DNA from: Solea solea
Taxonomy: Eukaryota > Chordata > Actinopteri > Pleuronectiformes > Soleidae
Assembly (NCBI RefSeq): GCF_958295425.1
Contig: NC_081135.1
Coordinates: 28,044,433-28,108,432, forward strand
Reading direction: 5' to 3'
Length of the DNA: 64,000 nucleotides
The notes below the pieces were generated by a model, which saw only the letters and a program-made list of their open reading frames with translations, was not told the DNA's origin and searched no databases. This document shows, piece after piece, positions 13,901 through 24,542 of this stretch (the stretch's first letter is position 1; every line of letters begins with the position of its first letter). A program made the translations under genes and the position numbers.

Positions 13901-16900
13901 TCGTTTCTTTATTGTTGTGCTTTCTTACGTGTCTGAAATACAGTGAACGTGAAGTGAATTAGCGCTTAGCTGAATGCGCTTGCTTAGGGTTGCCAATTTC
14001 CTGATAAGAAAACAACAGTTACACTGTTTACATATAGCATATTACGCACATTGCACCTAACATTCAATACGGAACACATATTTTATCTCCCAAAAACGGA
14101 AATAAATATTTTACGGAACGGTTGACTACGTCCTCACAGATTTGCTAACCTATCTCCAAACTGTCTTAGAGAGTAAAACATACAAATCATAGACTGTTCA
14201 GCTACTTAATTACACAATGGAGTTTTTCACTGTATTCAGCTAGAATTCAGTGTTTAATATTTATATCATATGTGAGGGGTTGTTATTCTACACTACAAAG
14301 TCACTGTTCTTTGTAAGATTAAAAGGTCTTTTTAAAAAGGTCCAAAAATTTAATATACACCCCATAAGTATGTTTGTATTTGTATATCTGCTTTAAAATT
14401 TAATGTACTTTAGGCCAGGGCCTTGCTTTATGGAAGTCACCATTACATTACATTACATGTCATTTAGCAGAGGCTTTTATCCAAAGTGACTTACAATGGA
14501 ATTGAGTACAATCAGCCAGGGGTGGAGTCGAACTTGCCACCATTGCGACCATGGTGTCTTTCGCACACAGGGTACCGGTCTTAACCACTGAGCCACTCCA
14601 CCCCCATAACCATAACCTTGCAGTGCAATGTTTCTACAGCAGCCCGAAGAGACAAACCAGTCAATGCCTTTGTTTTGAAATGATACTTCAAAACTACACA
14701 CACAAAAATGAACCACTGTTCCCTGACGTACCTGGGAAAGTGAGGATTGAGCGGAGCAGTCCTCCCTTTGTTTCATTCTGCAGTCTCACCATGAGATGTC
14801 ACTAATTCTTACAAACAGCAGGACCTTTAAGACAAGACTAAGGTGAGAGGACCCACATGTAAGTATACTGAGCAGCAAGTGTATGGTCAGAGCAGGGCTC
14901 CTCTCTCAGCTGAGCATTCCTCTGAAACAGATTGGAATGTGTTGTCAGATTACGTGAGCATCTGAGGCCTCTCTCAGTGTCTGACTGACCTCTTATTCTC
15001 CCACACTAACAAGTATAAACAGCTGTGAACTGGGAGAAGGGCACGCTGTGAGGTTGCAGAGATGGGGCATGTCCCACTAGGATGATGGAGAAACTACATA
15101 TTACAAGAGGATCACAGAGTAAAATGAAGTGGTCTCCGGAGTAGCAGCAGAACTCAGATCACTCAGTTCCGGCCTTCTCTCTTTGTCATTTTCCAAAAAT
15201 GTGGGTGAGTCTGGTTAACACCCTAAACCCCAGACCTAAGCAGCACATTACAGCTTCCTGTTCTGTGGGGACTAGACTCCAACTATGGGGATAATGTCCG
15301 ATTGTATTTCATCCAAGCACGACAATCAGAGCAGCTTGCAGTTAAATCGCGTGTTAGCAGCAACAATACATTGGCAGTGTTACTGACCAGACTAAATAAT
15401 TGATAATTCTTAAACTGGGTTATGAAACATCCACCCCATTCCAACTGGAGATGATGAAGCACAATCATGCACTGCTCAACGTCTTGGAGCTTTTCCAGTT
15501 CTAACTCCACTTGTCATTATAAGTCAGATACTGAAAGGAAGCCAGGTTAGTCTACGTGAGAGTTCATATACTGTACATCCATTAGGATATACAGTACCTA
15601 TATGCAAAACCACACAGTTTAATTTCATGTTAAAAATGTCTGAAACAGTGAGGACAAGGTGACATTTTAATTTCTGTTCAATCTAAAAATCCCAAACACC
15701 CTAAATCAACTTGTAAATTAGCTGAGCTCAGAAATGTACCCTTTGTTTAATCACATATTGACAAGCTAAAGCCTAGTTTTGCATTAAAATGACAGTATTT
15801 GCCACCTGACGATACACTAATGCTGTTTAAGTTTTAATTCAGTTTTACCACGTGGCATGGCTCGGCTGTGGCAATGATGTACAACGCTATCTGAAACTTG
15901 GTAATATCCTTGCCAAGCGTTCACAGGTGACATGGCATCAAACTGTGACCACATAACTTGGGCAGCGGGTCTTTATCCTTCAGGCTGTGCCCAAGTGAAC
16001 AGCGAGAGTGCAGGTTAATTTGAGCTGCTTCAGCTAGCTAGGGGACCTGCTGGTCCAATGCCAGCAATGAGGTCACCACAAAACACACAGCGGTTCTTAA
16101 TTGGAAAAATCTGGATAAGCTATTACGTCTGGTTCTCCCACAGTCCTTCAGCAACTGCAAACTTGCCATAAGGAAGGGTGGAGGTGGCACGGAGGTTAAG
16201 TTTAGCAGTAAAGGTAAATCTTGCGAGGAAAAAGAAAATCAACCAGGATGCATACGCACAACCTGTTAACCTGATTTTTTTTTACTACAGAGTACAGAGA
16301 CAATCTGACAAACACTGGCTTGACTTCTGGAACACTTTTGTCTTCACACTAGACAGGACGTTGATAATCAGTGAGAACAGGAAATGTGGGGAAGGACTTC
16401 CTAAAGGCAAGCAAAAGAACACAAGCTACTTGAAAAGGCAACATTCCCTCAGCATAAAAGAAAATAACAAGAAAAAAAAAGAAAAAAGAATCTCAATAAA
16501 CACACCCTGTTTTCATTTTGGCTTAAGAAACAACATCAGAAAAACAACAACACTAAACCGATGTTTCCGGTTATTGAAGGGAAAGTTCTCAAAGGTTCAC
16601 AGACTCACAAACACAACACACACGGTCAAATATAAAGAGAGAAAACAACTGTTAAACAGACACGGATTTCATGAAGAAGTGAACTGTAGAGATAATAGTC
16701 TCAGCAGTATACTTGACTGACACAGACTAAAATAAATGGTACTACAGCTACACCTAGTGGCCACAGCAGGTCATAGCCATTCACTATTCCAGATAACTGT
16801 CTCGTTCAGTCTGTTCAGTCACAGCAACAATCCTTAGCAGGAAAAGCACAGGTGGTGCTGATAACGGTACAGTTCAAATAAGCGAGGACCGTGTGAACTG

Positions 16901-19482
16901 GCATGCACCCTGAAACCGAGGAAACTATATGGAACTCGGCCATCATTCATTTAATTATTTACATCTGTGCTTTTCCTTAGTATCAGCCATGTCTGACAAG
17001 TAAAAACCTATGTTACGACAACAGTCTGTGACAAAGTGTCCCGTGTTTCTATGTTTTCTTCGTAAAGGGACAATATTTATAGTCTTGTATGAACGTGCAG
17101 TGACAGTAAAGGCAACCCTGACTCTGACCGCATGGTAGTAGATTGATCAGTCTGGAGTGGAGGTTTGGCAAATAACTAAGTTGCTTAGTGTTTGTTAATT
17201 GCATAACAAGCTGCTTCTGAATAATTAAAGGAATGTTTTAGTTCGATAATATGAATACAAAGGTTTCAGAATTGGGTATTAGGCAAATTGGACACCCTGT
17301 ATTGACTGTGAATGTAAGAGTGGATGGTTGTTTGTCTCTGGCCCTGTGATGGAGCGGCGACCTGTCCAGGGTGTACCCCGCCTTCCACCCTCTGTCACCT
17401 GGTATTGGCACAAGTGCACCCTAAGCAGTAGACAATGGATGCATGAATGGAATATGAACATAAAGCTTACTTGGGTCAAGGTGTGTGAAGGTGCCAATGA
17501 CAAAGTCCAGTGTAGAGACGGCCAGGACAGCCAGCAGTATCAGCTGGAGTCGGACAATCCACTTGACACCGGCCAGGTTGATCCCGAGCAGAGCCAGCAG
17601 CACCGCCGCCGACATACCACGCACCGCCCACTGAGACTGTAGACCCAGCAGCTCCGCCACCGACTCTGAGAAACCTGTGATGTACATGGCTCCAGCCACG
17701 CACTGTGGGGGGGGGATGGGCAGAGGAATCATGGGTCAGGACATGTGAATATACTAATAAAGAAACTTCACCCAAACATAAAGAAATAATTATATATAAA
17801 TACCATCGTTCAAAAACACTCACCTGTCCAAACACATAAAGGAGGCCCACTGTACCCCCAACCCTGCCACCCAGGACAGTGGAAATCATGGAGTAGATTC
17901 CCCCACTCCCGACTCCACAGTGCTCACACATGCCGATCCCCGACATCACTGTAACCAAAGCAACCACCACAACTGACGAGACCAGGAGCATCCCAAGCGG
18001 GACACCAGTGTTTCCCTAGAAAGGTTAAAAAAAAGTGACAAAAAACAAGCACTTAGATAAAACTCTTATATATTATGATATAATTTGCTATTATAACATC
18101 TATATTAATCTTTTAAATCTTTTTAACATCTGCTCATCTTTTTCTGGGTTGTATGTTATTCACCAACTGCTGTTACTAAGTAAAAATAATGTAATTATAA
18201 TTATTTATAGCTGTGCATTTGTGTATTAGAATCACCAGTAACATTTTCAAAACTCTCTTTTTTTTGTGAGGCAGAAAACGACAAAGATTCATTTAAACTT
18301 TATTTGACGTTTCCTACTTCACTTTCTCATCATCTCAAATATTATGGGAATTCCCAGTAACCTTGATCTTGAGGATCTTGGTCGTGATGTTCTGTAGTCA
18401 AGGCCATCATGACCAACAAAGCGTGTTTTCTGTGCTACAATCTTTTCCTCTACACAACAAGGAAGCAACTTATGACAAGTATCTCACACGGGATAAGAAA
18501 CCCCGCCTCCCACATGACACACTGCATGAAGCTAAACCCAGGCAGATGCAGCAATTAAAAACCACTGAGTCTTTGTAATTGTGTCGTGTGACGACACTGC
18601 AGTGTTTGGCATCAAGTGACAGGGTGACACGTGCTTAATCATGGCTGTGGCTAAAAATACAAATGTAAAGCATCAACAAAACCACAAACTAAGACATGCA
18701 AAGCAGATATTAATAAGGTTAAAAGTGAATGTTTGAAAAATATGAAGTCTTCGCTATTTTCCTGTTTTAACGGCCAAATCCTTCAATAAATACATACACA
18801 TTACTGTAGATTGTCGAAATTATAACATGTGGGTCCCCCTATAAAAAGTTTGGGAAACACTCATTTGGACCATGTGGAGTATTGAAATGTGAAATTGTAT
18901 TGAAATACAACACAGTACATATTTGACCACATTTTAGAGAAAGCTGAGCTTCCCTTGCCGTCTTACAGCAAGACAGTAACACTGATCAATATAGTCGACA
19001 TGCAAGTCTGCAGGTTCTTTTAACTGGGTATGGGTGTAGAATTGACAAGGCACAGTGAAAACATAGTGTGAACGCACCACGAGGTAGCCAGTACGCAGGA
19101 ATAAAACCACACCGAAAATGTTGATCATGCAGGTGGTAAAAACTCCATCCCAGGTGCCGAACAGCACCGGCTCCCACACAAACAGCTTGATCTTCCACCA
19201 CGGCTGGCTCGACTGCTGGAAAACCTTAACACGGAGACATTAGAGCACAACATCAGGAACAAGTCATTATCAAATTCATCATATGATAGTCTAACCTCAG
19301 TGAATATGGGATATTTTTTTGTGTAAAAGGGGCAAATATCTTGCCTGTGCATCCTCATGAAATAGATCATGGACACATGTGCTTGTTTTGTTGTCGTCAG
19401 TCACTTCACCCTTCAACAGACCTGCCTCATCTCCCACCTGGTCACCTGAATACACAGTCACACCAGATGGCAGAGTGTCCAT
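4766..19482 (-). CDS. slc12a8: Solute carrier family 12 member 8 (complete, 13 coding exons)
   Basis: Multi-pass carrier of the cation-chloride cotransporter (APC) superfamily. The mammalian protein is also reported, with dispute, as a nicotinamide mononucleotide transporter. Joined exons give 2,244 nt, 747 aa plus stop (human about 714), and phases agree at every junction. Recognisable blocks in order: [19 protein letters not shown] and the first membrane segment (exon 2); [15 protein letters not shown] (exon 3); GAMYITGF and GINLAGVKW (exon 4); [12 protein letters not shown] (exon 6); [20 protein letters not shown] (exon 7); [13 protein letters not shown] (exon 8); [16 protein letters not shown] and a long Ser/Arg-rich cytoplasmic loop (exon 9); [11 protein letters not shown] (exon 11); and a family-typical C-terminus containing [14 protein letters not shown] (exon 13). 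The start at 19482 is the first ATG of an exon whose end (DLFHEDAQ) matches the human N-terminal region. Oddities: intron 1 uses a GC donor, and exon 9 has a weak GTCATG donor. Confidence 0.95.
5100..5492 (+). mobile_element. Degenerate LINE 3' end in slc12a8 intron 12
   Basis: The plus strand holds a decayed reverse-transcriptase tail region. After 5400 comes a 3' end of the type common in fish non-LTR elements, with 'gagatttacaatctcaatgg' and a terminal AATAAAGGTTAAATAAA motif at about 5471-5487. It lies antisense to slc12a8 in a 573-bp intron. The family is not assigned. Confidence 0.5.
5508..5568 (-). CDS. slc12a8: slc12a8 coding exon 12 (small)
   Basis: 61 nt, phase 1 to 2, encoding [20 protein letters not shown]. 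It is placed by the FSFF motif shared with human, the phase fit to both neighbours, and the splice sites TTTGCAG and GTATTG. Confidence 0.85.
5569..6423 (-). other. slc12a8 intron 11 with TA/CA microsatellite
   Basis: An 855-bp intron. About 5589-5680 is an alternating TA/CA/TG tract. The rest looks unique and non-coding. Confidence 0.6.
6424..6541 (-). CDS. slc12a8: slc12a8 coding exon 11
   Basis: 118 nt, phase 0 to 1, encoding [20 protein letters not shown] and [13 protein letters not shown], the C-terminal membrane segments. Bounded by TTTCAG and GTAACT. Confidence 0.92.
6627..6724 (-). CDS. slc12a8: slc12a8 coding exon 10
   Basis: 98 nt, phase 1 to 0, ending [17 protein letters not shown], matching the human SFYTHMCNPWVSLLG region. 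Acceptor TTTCAG/GAGC; donor ATTGGG/GTTGGT. Confidence 0.85.
6808..7468 (-). CDS. slc12a8: slc12a8 coding exon 9 (large loop exon)
   Basis: 661 nt, phase 0 to 1. Begins [19 protein letters not shown], covers membrane segments through [16 protein letters not shown], then a long hydrophilic cytoplasmic loop with [11 protein letters not shown], as in the human protein. The donor CACAG/GTCATG is weak but is the only nearby GT that keeps phase with exon 10. Confidence 0.88.
7612..7770 (+). repeat. Dispersed repeat, copy A (intron 8 of slc12a8)
   Basis: Shares blocks with 14363-14690: 'cataagta-gtttgtat', 'ctgctttaaaat' and 'cttgcagtgc-atgtttctac'. It is therefore a middle-repetitive element of unknown class. 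Confidence 0.5.
8823..9241 (+). repeat. Dispersed repeat, copy 1 (opposite copy at 41.6-41.9 kb)
   Basis: The segment from 'cagctgccctaaattaacag' to 'gacaggtggtctaata' reappears in reverse orientation at 41625-41940. Colinear matches include 'ttatttacttgcattcctga' and 'tgttatgcttgatt'. The family is unknown. It lies in intron 8 of slc12a8. Confidence 0.6.
9699..9845 (-). CDS. slc12a8: slc12a8 coding exon 8
   Basis: 49 codons, phase 0, beginning [20 protein letters not shown] and ending [11 protein letters not shown]. Acceptor CCTGCAG; donor ACAGGG/GTGGGT. Confidence 0.92.
9846..10801 (-). other. slc12a8 intron 7
   Basis: A 956-bp intron. AT-rich, with no repeat or ORF I can support; T-runs near 10446 and 10629. 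Confidence 0.5.
10802..10889 (-). CDS. slc12a8: slc12a8 coding exon 7
   Basis: 88 nt, phase 2 to 0, encoding [20 protein letters not shown] and RYDFLIAEK. Bounded by CCCACAG and GTAAAC. Confidence 0.93.
10890..11241 (-). other. slc12a8 intron 6
   Basis: A 352-bp intron between phase-2 exons, with no distinctive feature. Confidence 0.6.
11242..11329 (-). CDS. slc12a8: slc12a8 coding exon 6
   Basis: 88 nt, phase 1 to 2, encoding [20 protein letters not shown] and GTLAAVFTS, a signature of cation-chloride cotransporters. The donor is TC/GTATGA. Confidence 0.93.
11441..11554 (-). CDS. slc12a8: slc12a8 coding exon 5
   Basis: 114 nt, phase 1 to 1, encoding [11 protein letters not shown] through [13 protein letters not shown]. 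It is very close to the human extracellular-loop and membrane block. Bounded by TTTCAG and GTAGGT. Confidence 0.92.
11690..11945 (+). repeat. Decayed fish dispersed repeat
   Basis: Contains 'atgcccttcctgatgccgcc' followed by 'ggcttgggaataataccaga' and a 'gggatggagcccc' block. I recognise this as the 'GCCCTTCCTGACGC...GGCTTGGGAC' repeat common in teleost genomes. The ends are approximate. Confidence 0.4.
14360..14835 (+). repeat. Dispersed repeat, copy B, interrupted by a SINE
   Basis: Left part (14363-14440) and right part (14606-14835) match copy A at 7612-7770 and extend it to the right. The 165-bp SINE between them is absent from copy A at the matching place. Confidence 0.45.
14441..14605 (-). 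mobile_element. tRNA-derived SINE
   Basis: On the minus strand the element starts GGGGGTGGAG. It has a pol III A box TGGCTCAGTGG (complement 14586-14596) and a B-box-like AAGTTCGACTCC (complement 14524-14535). Distally comes the complement of the fish motif 'catttagcagaggcttttat' and a TTACA-rich tail. Confidence 0.65.
17279..17459 (+). mobile_element. SINE fragment abutting slc12a8 exon 4
   Basis: Contains 'aaattggacaccctgtattg', 'ggttgtttgtctctggccct' and 'cctgtccagggtgtaccccg', with a degenerate ATGG tail. This is the same family as 35.5-36.4 kb, lacking the tRNA-like head. It is antisense to slc12a8 and ends about 11 bp inside intron 4 from the exon 4 donor. Confidence 0.65.
17471..17702 (-). 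CDS. slc12a8: slc12a8 coding exon 4
   Basis: 232 nt, phase 0 to 1, from [10 protein letters not shown] to FTHLDP. The donor is CCCAA/GTAAGC. Encodes membrane segments with GINLAGVKW and a hydrophobic stretch ending [12 protein letters not shown]-run in the plus strand at about 17706-17715 forms the C-rich polypyrimidine tract of its acceptor. Confidence 0.93.
17824..18015 (-). CDS. slc12a8: slc12a8 coding exon 3
   Basis: 64 codons, phase 0 to 0, from [10 protein letters not shown] to LLYVFGQ, flanked by TTTCTAG and GTGAG. Encodes membrane segment 2 and the Gly-rich loop typical of the APC fold. Confidence 0.93.
18016..19077 (-). other. slc12a8 intron 2
   Basis: A 1,062-bp AT-rich intron. 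No supported element. Confidence 0.5.
19078..19215 (-). CDS. slc12a8: slc12a8 coding exon 2
   Basis: 46 codons, phase 0 to 0, beginning [10 protein letters not shown] after the acceptor TTTTCCAG and ending RTGYLV before the donor GTGCGT. Encodes the start of the transporter core and membrane segment 1. Confidence 0.9.
19345..19482 (-). CDS. slc12a8: slc12a8 coding exon 1
   Basis: 46 codons of hydrophilic N-terminus, starting [10 protein letters not shown] and ending DLFHEDAQ, phase 0. The donor is CAG/GCAAGA, a GC-type site. An upstream acceptor (CTGCAG/GGCC, exon base 19515) would give a 33-nt leader before the ATG. Confidence 0.85.
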
Positions 19483-19515
19483 CGTAACCTACAGCTGTTT
19501 CCTCTTCAGGTGGCC

Positions 19516-21221
19516 CTGCAGGCACACATGAAAACAGAAGAAAAACATCAATATAAGTGTGAGGAGCATGAAAAAGATCTATCTATTCCACATTCTTCTT
19601 GCAGCAGCACTGAGTTGACTTAATCAATTATATGACACAACACTAACGCCAAGTCCCTACTGTTGTTATTGAGCCGTTGTCGTCGGAAATCTGTCATAGT
19701 GACGGAAAACTAAAACCTGGGACTGCTAGACTAACTGAATGTGAAGTGGAAAATGTTAACAGTATTTTCCACATGCTGCATTTTAATTGATCTTTATTTA
19801 CTTATCATTTATTTGAGAAGCTTCACATACACCCATAAGTTTTGTAGGTGGAGCAATATTGAGAATTATTTTGTATCAATTCTTACCCGTTTTTATTCAT
19901 CTATTTATTCTTAACACGTCCTTTGTTCAGCAAATGATGGGCAATTAGCCACTGTTATGTTTACAGTTGAATCTGTTTCGTCATTTAAAAAGATAAAAAA
20001 AATAAAAATAAAGCAAAAATGTGCCGTACCGTGACATCAAAACTGAGGTACGTACCTAACAGTGACTTCGGCGTACCGTTAAAAACGTAGTGGTGACTAA
20101 TGTCTGTGCTTTGGTTTTAATCTAAAACAAATTTGCACGTTACAAAGTTTCCCATCTTTTCTGTTGTTAATGGTTATCTATATTCTTGCATATGACAACT
20201 CATAAACTTAAAATACCCTGTCAATAGAATTGATCCAATAAAGGAACAGAGAGCAATGATTGAGGGAAGAGGTGAAGATGTGGCTGAGGATTTAGTAAAA
20301 CTGAGGTGGATTTGTGGAGTGAGAGAAGAAACATTTTGTTTTGTTTTATCTGTATGCTATTTTCTTAAATTGCCCTTTTGCAAAAGACACTATATTGATT
20401 TTGTAAATAAATATGAATGGTGTCAAAAAAAATAACACTTCAAGATGTAGCATTATTTTTTTAATATATACGTTTCATGACATTACTTTATAATGCTGTA
20501 TATGTATTGCTTCCTTCACTTTTATTTCATATAAATATAGGAAGAGCTTTTTATTTTACTTGAGGGCGTCGTGTGTGTGTCATGAGACCGACATTAATGG
20601 CCCCTCCTCTCCCGGTGTGAACACCCGGATACAGCAGGGTGTGACTCAGTTTAAGGTCACACAGGTATTTAACTCACAGTTAAAATAATAAATCAGTCTC
20701 ATGATATAAAACTATGATTTGTAAACTATCAAATATCAGCACTAAACTGATTTTACAAAATCATCTAAAAGCCATAAACTAACAAATGTTGCTTTTTAGT
20801 TTCTTTAATTCTCTTCAGTTACGACCAGTCTGCTTGTCGATTTAAATCGTATACGCTGTCGGCGCCAAACCTTATTGACAAATGTGCACATTTTATGTCT
20901 CCTAAAGGCAAAATAAATACACGAGTTAGTTTACTCTTCAAAACAACCCCGAGCTACTCTAGAACTCGACTATAACCAAAACGGCAACATAATTAAATTG
21001 AATTTAAGCAGCATTGTTTAGCAAACAAGTACATTTTTCCAATCTTATTAAAATGGCTTGTCGCATGCGGCCAGAACAAGCTATTTTGAATTCAGAACAT
21101 GACGTCACCCAAACTTTACCAGACAATATACTTTTGATATTTTAAAATTTAAATTTAAAAACGAACAGTTGTTTTTAAATAGTGTGACGTCGCTGCACCA
21201 CAGTCTCAACATGAGTCTTAC
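19516..21221 (-). other. Probable slc12a8 5' UTR intron
   Basis: AT-rich sequence between the coding exon 1 leader and the putative micro-exon. A decayed element with 'gtgccgtaccgtgacatc' lies near 20020-20110. No coding signal. Confidence 0.35.
21100..21107. promoter_or_regulatory. Consensus CRE (CREB/ATF site)
   Basis: A perfect palindrome TGACGTCA lies just downstream of the putative slc12a8 5' UTR exons. A second GACGTC core lies at about 21186-21191. Function is inferred only from the motif. Confidence 0.35.
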
Positions 21222-21250
21222 CTTCACACAAGAGAGGTCCAGAACATTCC
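21222..21250 (-). other. slc12a8: Putative slc12a8 5' UTR micro-exon
   Basis: A 29-nt stretch flanked on the minus strand by a strong acceptor (TTTTCTCTTCTGTCAACAG) and a strong donor (GTGAAG/GTAAGA). It contains an ATG followed in frame by TGA after seven codons, a possible uORF. Membership in slc12a8 is inferred from strand and position 1.7 kb upstream of the start codon. Confidence 0.4.
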
Positions 21251-21432
21251 CTGTTGACAGAAGAGAAAAGATGGTGGAAGGATCAGTTCATTTGTCCATG
21301 TTGCTTTGGTATTGAATGCAGTTTGTGTGTTTGCGGAGTCTCTCAGCTCCTCCTGAAGTTTACAACGTGTGTGGTGGAAACGTCAGCAGCAGTAGATTGA
21401 ACTGAGTGTGTGTGTGTACGTGTGTGTGTTAC

Positions 21433-21490
21433 CTGTGCAGGGTGTGTTGCTACTTTGCACAGAAATCCTGTGTTGGTTTTGGCAAAGTCT
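21433..21490 (-). other. slc12a8: Putative slc12a8 first exon end
   Basis: The minus-strand donor CTGCACAG/GTAACA at 21433/21432 could end a non-coding first exon that splices to the micro-exon. The 5' limit is unknown; the end given is nominal. Confidence 0.3.
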
Positions 21491-21775
21491 TCAGCAGCAG
21501 ATAGAGTTTACTCTTGATTAAAAATATCCACGTATCTCTTTATGTCCTTATCTTTTTTGTAGAATTATTTACAAGAACAGGACTGGACTTCATAAGTAAG
21601 AGAAAAAAAAAATAGACATTTTCCACAAATTACTATATTAAGTGGTACAAGAAGTGACATGATGACAAATCATTGGTGTCATTTGTTTGCAACATTAATT
21701 TAATGACAGGAAATTGACCAAATTCCCTGTTATTGTTAAATGAGCTAAGTAACTCATTTGCAGATTGACTGAAAT

Positions 21776-22088
21776 AGGGCTGGAACAATTATTCAATTAC
21801 TAAATGAATCGATAACTCTTTTGATAGTGGATTTGAGTTGTTTTTTTTAAGAATTAAAACAAGTTTTCTGACTTTCCAGCTTCTTAAATGTGAATATTGT
21901 CTGGTTTATTTGCTCCATACAACAAAAACATCAATAAAACTGAATCGCTTTGGTAATAATAATTCATTTGAGAACATCGTAATTTCCAGGTTTGGGAAAC
22001 ACTGATCAACATTTTCTGGACCAAATGATAACTCAATTAATCCAGAAACTAATCGTTAAGATTAATCAATTATGAAAATGAATGATCC
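21776..22088. mobile_element. MITE-like repeat, copy 1
   Basis: Homologous along its length to 44300-44627. Shared blocks include 'cagcttct-aa-tgtgaatat' and 'atttccaggtttg-gaa-ac', with ends that read as degenerate inverted repeats of AGCTGCAACTAACGATTA. The class is not assigned beyond a short TIR element. Confidence 0.55.
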
Positions 22089-22440
22089 AAACATTAAATT
22101 TTTCTTTCATTCAAAGATCCAACCTACTCTGTATTCCTCTGCTTAGTACTGCTGAAACTAATAACAATAATAGTAATAATAATAATAATAAAAAACTCAT
22201 TTCCACAATTTCCTTTCCATTTTAAGGAAATGAAAGGTGCTTGTTGCAGCCCTACACTTCACTTCATTTTGCATATTTGCCGGGGACCTATTTGAAAACA
22301 CTTCTATCCAAACTCAAACACACCAAGAAATGACTGCCCACTTTTGATATGAAACCACTGCAGCGTAGCAAAACAGCCACCGCTGAAAGGCCTCCCCATA
22401 TATCAAAACAATTCACGTTCAAATAGTGTGAATTATTTTT

Positions 22441-24506
22441 TTTATTTATAAGGACATGACACACACAACAATCAAAAATCACAATTTAATCTGATTGTTT
22501 ACAAATCATAATATATTGCAAAAAAGATCTAATTATATAGGTTACTTGACTGACATTAATCAGCTACAATTAAAGCTGCACATTATTCATAAAACAAGTT
22601 CACTCGACCCAACACGTTAGAGACCATGCAAATGAACCTCACTTGTCCCAAGTTCACGGAAGAGAAAACGCGAGGCTTCCTCATCAAGTTCACCAAAAAG
22701 TCCATGCATGCCCGTTAAAGGTCACACTCCTGTCTGAAACATCTTGACACAAATGACTTGTACAGAGATAAATGAGGGTAGCAATAGATGATGTTTCAAA
22801 AATAGTTTTTATCAAAAATTCACAATTCGGATCTTCTTTTTTTTTTTTTTTTACACAAAACAATTTTTTTCTTCTTCTCTAGCTTATACAAGGACACTTA
22901 TGGCCAGGTTTCTGACAATAGATCATTAAAAGAAAATGAAATAAAAATACCATAGTACTGCTCATAAAGTTCATGAATCTCCATTAACAGTTTTGAACTG
23001 TTCTCCTGTTGCAATGAACAATTTCTTTTTTGGTGGTTTCAATTTCCCCCAAAAGCAGAATTGCTCTCATGCACTGTGCTTTTACAAATATTAAATAATA
23101 TTCCACCCAAAATCAGCTTGAACTGACAAGAGTTTACGTTGCTCACAGCCACTAATGAGGTTAAATATTTGAGAGAAAAAGGGGGATAGTTTTAGGTCTA
23201 GGAGTATCACGGTTAACTCAAACGAACAGTTTCTGGATGCTGTGTACAGTAAAAACCCATCATAATGCACATCAACTGCATTAACAAGAAAAAGAAAAAA
23301 AAAATCACTTTAACCAATCATCAATAAAACTGTTTTAAGTGTCAATTCTTCTTCGATAACGTCGGTGATGTATACACATACAAATCTTAGTGAGTGAAAA
23401 TGACTATTCGTTGAAACTAATAAATGTGCCTTTGCGCTGACAAAGAGTGTCTCTTGCACAAGCCTCGTCTCTCTCTCGATTATCACGCGATCTAACAGTA
23501 CGTCTCAGAACATAAAAATATACAATGTATTTACAGCAGGACATTTTTGTCTATACATTCTAGAGGGAATGTTCAATGAGGGGAAAATTACTTTTTTTTT
23601 TCTTTAATTCTAACACAGATGCCGTCTGTCCCTGATTGTCAGCAAAAATGTAACAAGAGGGAGCCTCGAGGGAGCAAACCCAAAGTCTGATGGTGCAGAA
23701 TTAAACAGTGACACACACAGAAGCACCTAAGACACAAATGTACACACAGAAAACAGTCGACGTGTGATTAAAGTACATAACGGACTTTACGCAACCATTT
23801 AAAAATGCTTAGCAGATGTGGCATACTACGGAAATAACTACAAATATCAAAAACATCCACTTAAATGTTTCCTCCCAAACCACAGATAACAGCTCAAGAT
23901 TAGACTCTTATTCCTTCAATTCTAAACTAATCAAACATGATGGGCAAAACTGAATGACGCTCCCGGATCTCAACTAATCACAGCGTGAACTGGTTGATAT
24001 AGCTTATGTATGTTGTAGTTGTGCAAGTTGTATAAGTAACCTTAGAGCATCAGCTGTGTAAAAAAAAAGAAAAGAAAGAAAGAACCTAAAAGGGATAAGC
24101 TTGGAAAAAGAATAAAAGGCACAAATGCAAAACGAATGAAACTGGAAAAACCAAGCACCCTTTTCCACATGTAGATTTCCCTAAAAACAAAAGCCTCGAC
24201 ACAATTTTGACCTTCAGTGGGTAGAAAGGACTCTCATCACATGGTTGTCTTGCTCCGCGATGAACAGAACGTCAGCTGCAGCTTCGAGGATCTTAAGCAA
24301 AGAGCGTCGTGTGTGTAATTTCATATCACGCAAATCAGACACAAGGGCTTTTTCTCGCCAAGTGGTCAGTGTCCGAAATCTCAGTTTTGCCATTTAAGTA
24401 AAGGAATTGTGCAACTCACCCAAATGTGAGACAAAAGTACAACATTCTTTGTAGTGAAGAATGTGCGTGTTGTGCAAATTTGAAGCACAATCTTGTTAAG
24501 TGATTT

Positions 24507-24542
<36 letters not shown>

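Larger units (their letters stand above)
11555..17470 (-). other. slc12a8 intron 4 (5.9 kb)
   Basis: The largest intron of the gene. It holds a decayed repeat at about 11690-11945, repeat copy B at about 14360-14835 with a SINE inside it, and a SINE body/tail fragment at 17279-17459 just before exon 4's donor. An A-rich ORF at 16178-16720 looks fortuitous. The rest is unremarkable AT-rich DNA. Confidence 0.6.

Noticed and set aside
16178..16720. 180-codon plus-strand ORF in slc12a8 intron 4
   Set aside because: A-rich, low complexity (long Lys/Asn runs), no domain, no promoter or splice context, inside an intron. Likely chance.
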